A stretch of 64,000 nucleotides of DNA from Pictodentalium vernedei (Eukaryota; Mollusca; Scaphopoda; Dentaliida; Dentaliidae), in NCBI GenBank assembly GCA_031216915.1, contig CM062292.1, positions 72,460,956-72,524,955 of the forward strand, written 5' to 3'. Under the pieces are notes generated by a model that had not been told where the DNA came from, searched no databases, and saw only the letters and a program-made list of their open reading frames with translations. Shown piece after piece: positions 63,158-64,000 of the stretch. Position 1 is the stretch's first letter. Each line of letters opens with the position of its first letter. The position numbers and the translations under genes are program-made.

Positions 63158-64000
63158 TCATTCAATCAGGTCGCCGTTTTTTCTGGCCCAAATCAATGTG
63201 TCGGCGTTCTGTCTAGATAACCGATGTCTTCTATCTGTGATAGTGCAAGAACCCACCGAATTTACTCTTTCGGAGGAACAGTTGGTTGCTTGAATGGAAA
63301 ACAAATCCCGAGCCACAGATGATAAAAGAGGGAAACTTCCTGCATTCTCACGCCAAAATTGTAAGGGGCTCTCATTTCTGTTAGTAACAGGGCAAACTGT
63401 GTACCCACTTAATTCGGCGGTTAAACGGGCTTCTTGATTCATCTGGGCACCCGACTCTGTTGAACAGCTCGAGCTTTGTATGTCTTTAAATGTAGCATCC
63501 ATCAAAGATGGACGCTTAGGGGATTTATCCGAGTCATCGACGCTAGCTTGCTGGGTGTGATGATGCGAAGAATCAGCACTCGGTTCGTCATCCTTGAGAC
63601 AAGCTACGGAATCAACAATGTACCGCTTTGCAATGTCAAAGTTATCCTGCTTTATCAATGTCTTAAAGCGGGGGTCTAAAAATGTTGAGGCTAGCAGATA
63701 GCCTTGGCTGAGATCAAACCTCCCTTCTAATTCTGAAATTAGACCATCACGAAATGCCTTCGTACCATGTGAAGTTTGGGATGACAGCTCTCGTTTCAAG
63801 GTTTGAATACAGGGAAATATCATCGATATGCTGACAACAGTGTCCGCGCTAAGGATAGTTGTAGCCTCAGAAAGGGGTTTCAGTAGTGGCAGAACTGACT
63901 GTCTAATTTGATTTAAAGCCGACGATATGGGCGGTGGTGGCGAACTTGCACATTTTCTGTTCTGCTCACATTCTACCAATGCCATGGCTATGGGTGATGC
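63158..64000 (-). CDS. hAT-family transposase, C-terminal part including dimerisation domain (partial)
   Basis: At least 280 codons, open to the window edge at 64000, stop at 63158-63160. Contains 'LLASTFLDPRFKTLI', a block shared by hAT transposases and ZBED-type proteins. An acidic/Ser linker follows, then the hATC dimerisation domain PLQFWRENAGSFPLLSSVAR followed by DLFSIQATNCSSERVNSVGS, the equivalent of 'FP.Ls.lAr..LsipATs..SERvFS.aG'. The usual Phe-Ser-x-Ala-Gly reads Asn-Ser-Val-Gly here. Earlier RNase H-like catalytic blocks and the BED finger are outside the window. The frame has no internal stop. Whether the gene is intact upstream cannot be seen. Confidence 0.85.
   Translation of the reverse strand, partial: ASPIAMALVECEQNRKCASSPPPPISSALNQIRQSVLPLLKPLSEATTILSADTVVSISMIFPCIQTLKRELSSQTSHGTKAFRDGLISELEGRFDLSQGYLLASTFLDPRFKTLIKQDNFDIAKRYIVDSVACLKDDEPSADSSHHHTQQASVDDSDKSPKRPSLMDATFKDIQSSSCSTESGAQMNQEARLTAELSGYTVCPVTNRNESPLQFWRENAGSFPLLSSVARDLFSIQATNCSSERVNSVGSCTITDRRHRLSRQNADTLIWARKNGDLIE

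Larger units (their letters stand above)
62261..64000 (-). mobile_element. hAT element, 3' part, open at window edge
   Basis: End TAGTGTCATGCGAATATG at 62261, followed by a 3' non-coding region and a minus-strand transposase. The other end is outside the window, so no target duplication can be checked. Confidence 0.6.

Noticed and set aside
1..64000. CRISPR arrays, bacterial operons or phage modules
   Set aside because: All tandem repeats here are imperfect, variable-length eukaryotic satellites or transposon parts; no spacer-repeat regularity and no prokaryotic gene was seen.

Overview
This is eukaryotic, metazoan nuclear DNA. It is AT-rich, dense in dispersed repeats, lacks bacterial-style operons, and carries LINE, LTR, DIRS-type, SINE, hAT, Tc1/mariner-like and piggyBac-like sequences. 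Several anonymous repeats (GGTGACC-type tandem repeats, repeats starting with long GTCC microsatellites, repeats ending near 'gttatctccc') have the feel of a marine invertebrate such as a mollusc, or another lophotrochozoan or invertebrate deuterostome. I cannot fix the phylum from sequence alone. Only one short exon-like stretch (60195-60476) looks like host coding sequence; almost everything else supportable is mobile DNA, mostly broken and nested.

Layout. 1-3777: a broken LINE (ORF1 with three CCHC knuckles, endonuclease, start of RT), interrupted by a 314-bp TA-flanked MITE and a small TIR element, ending in a perfect 40-bp snapback. 3.8-9.6 kb: tandem duplications, foldbacks, a hAT-like MITE and several minisatellites. 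9.6-11.2 kb: an old LINE RT remnant with a second, 5'-truncated LINE inserted in it. 13.1-16.6 kb: a minus-strand Gypsy pol pseudogene cut by a dispersed repeat rich in housekeeping-promoter motifs; the junction of the two has been triplicated in tandem. 17.9 kb: the first of seven TTAA-flanked piggyBac-like MITEs. 19.7-23.7 kb: a degenerate minus-strand LTR element. 24.5-30.2 kb: unrecognised ORFs, repeat fragments and another promoter-like repeat copy.

30419-41848 is the best preserved system: a composite of two copies of a Gypsy-type LTR retrotransposon whose domain order is Gag-protease-integrase-RT-RNase H, i.e. integrase upstream of RT as in the Gmr1-like group. Copy A is truncated and runs directly into copy B; the outer LTRs share a 4-bp target duplication. 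Copy B has two frameshifts and an altered RT active-site box.

43165-48362 is a DIRS-type tyrosine-recombinase retroelement. It has about 270-bp inverted terminal repeats, a Gag-like region, a DIRS-family recombinase and a clear internal complementary region, but no visible RT; a tRNA-derived SINE with a perfect 14-bp target duplication sits inside it. 49.8-60.8 kb is a MITE field: a piggyBac-like MITE is split by a 3.2-kb hAT element with perfect 8-bp duplications, which itself holds a 702-bp hAT MITE carrying another piggyBac-like MITE. The window ends with tandem repeats and the 3' part of a hAT transposase gene on the minus strand, open at the window edge.
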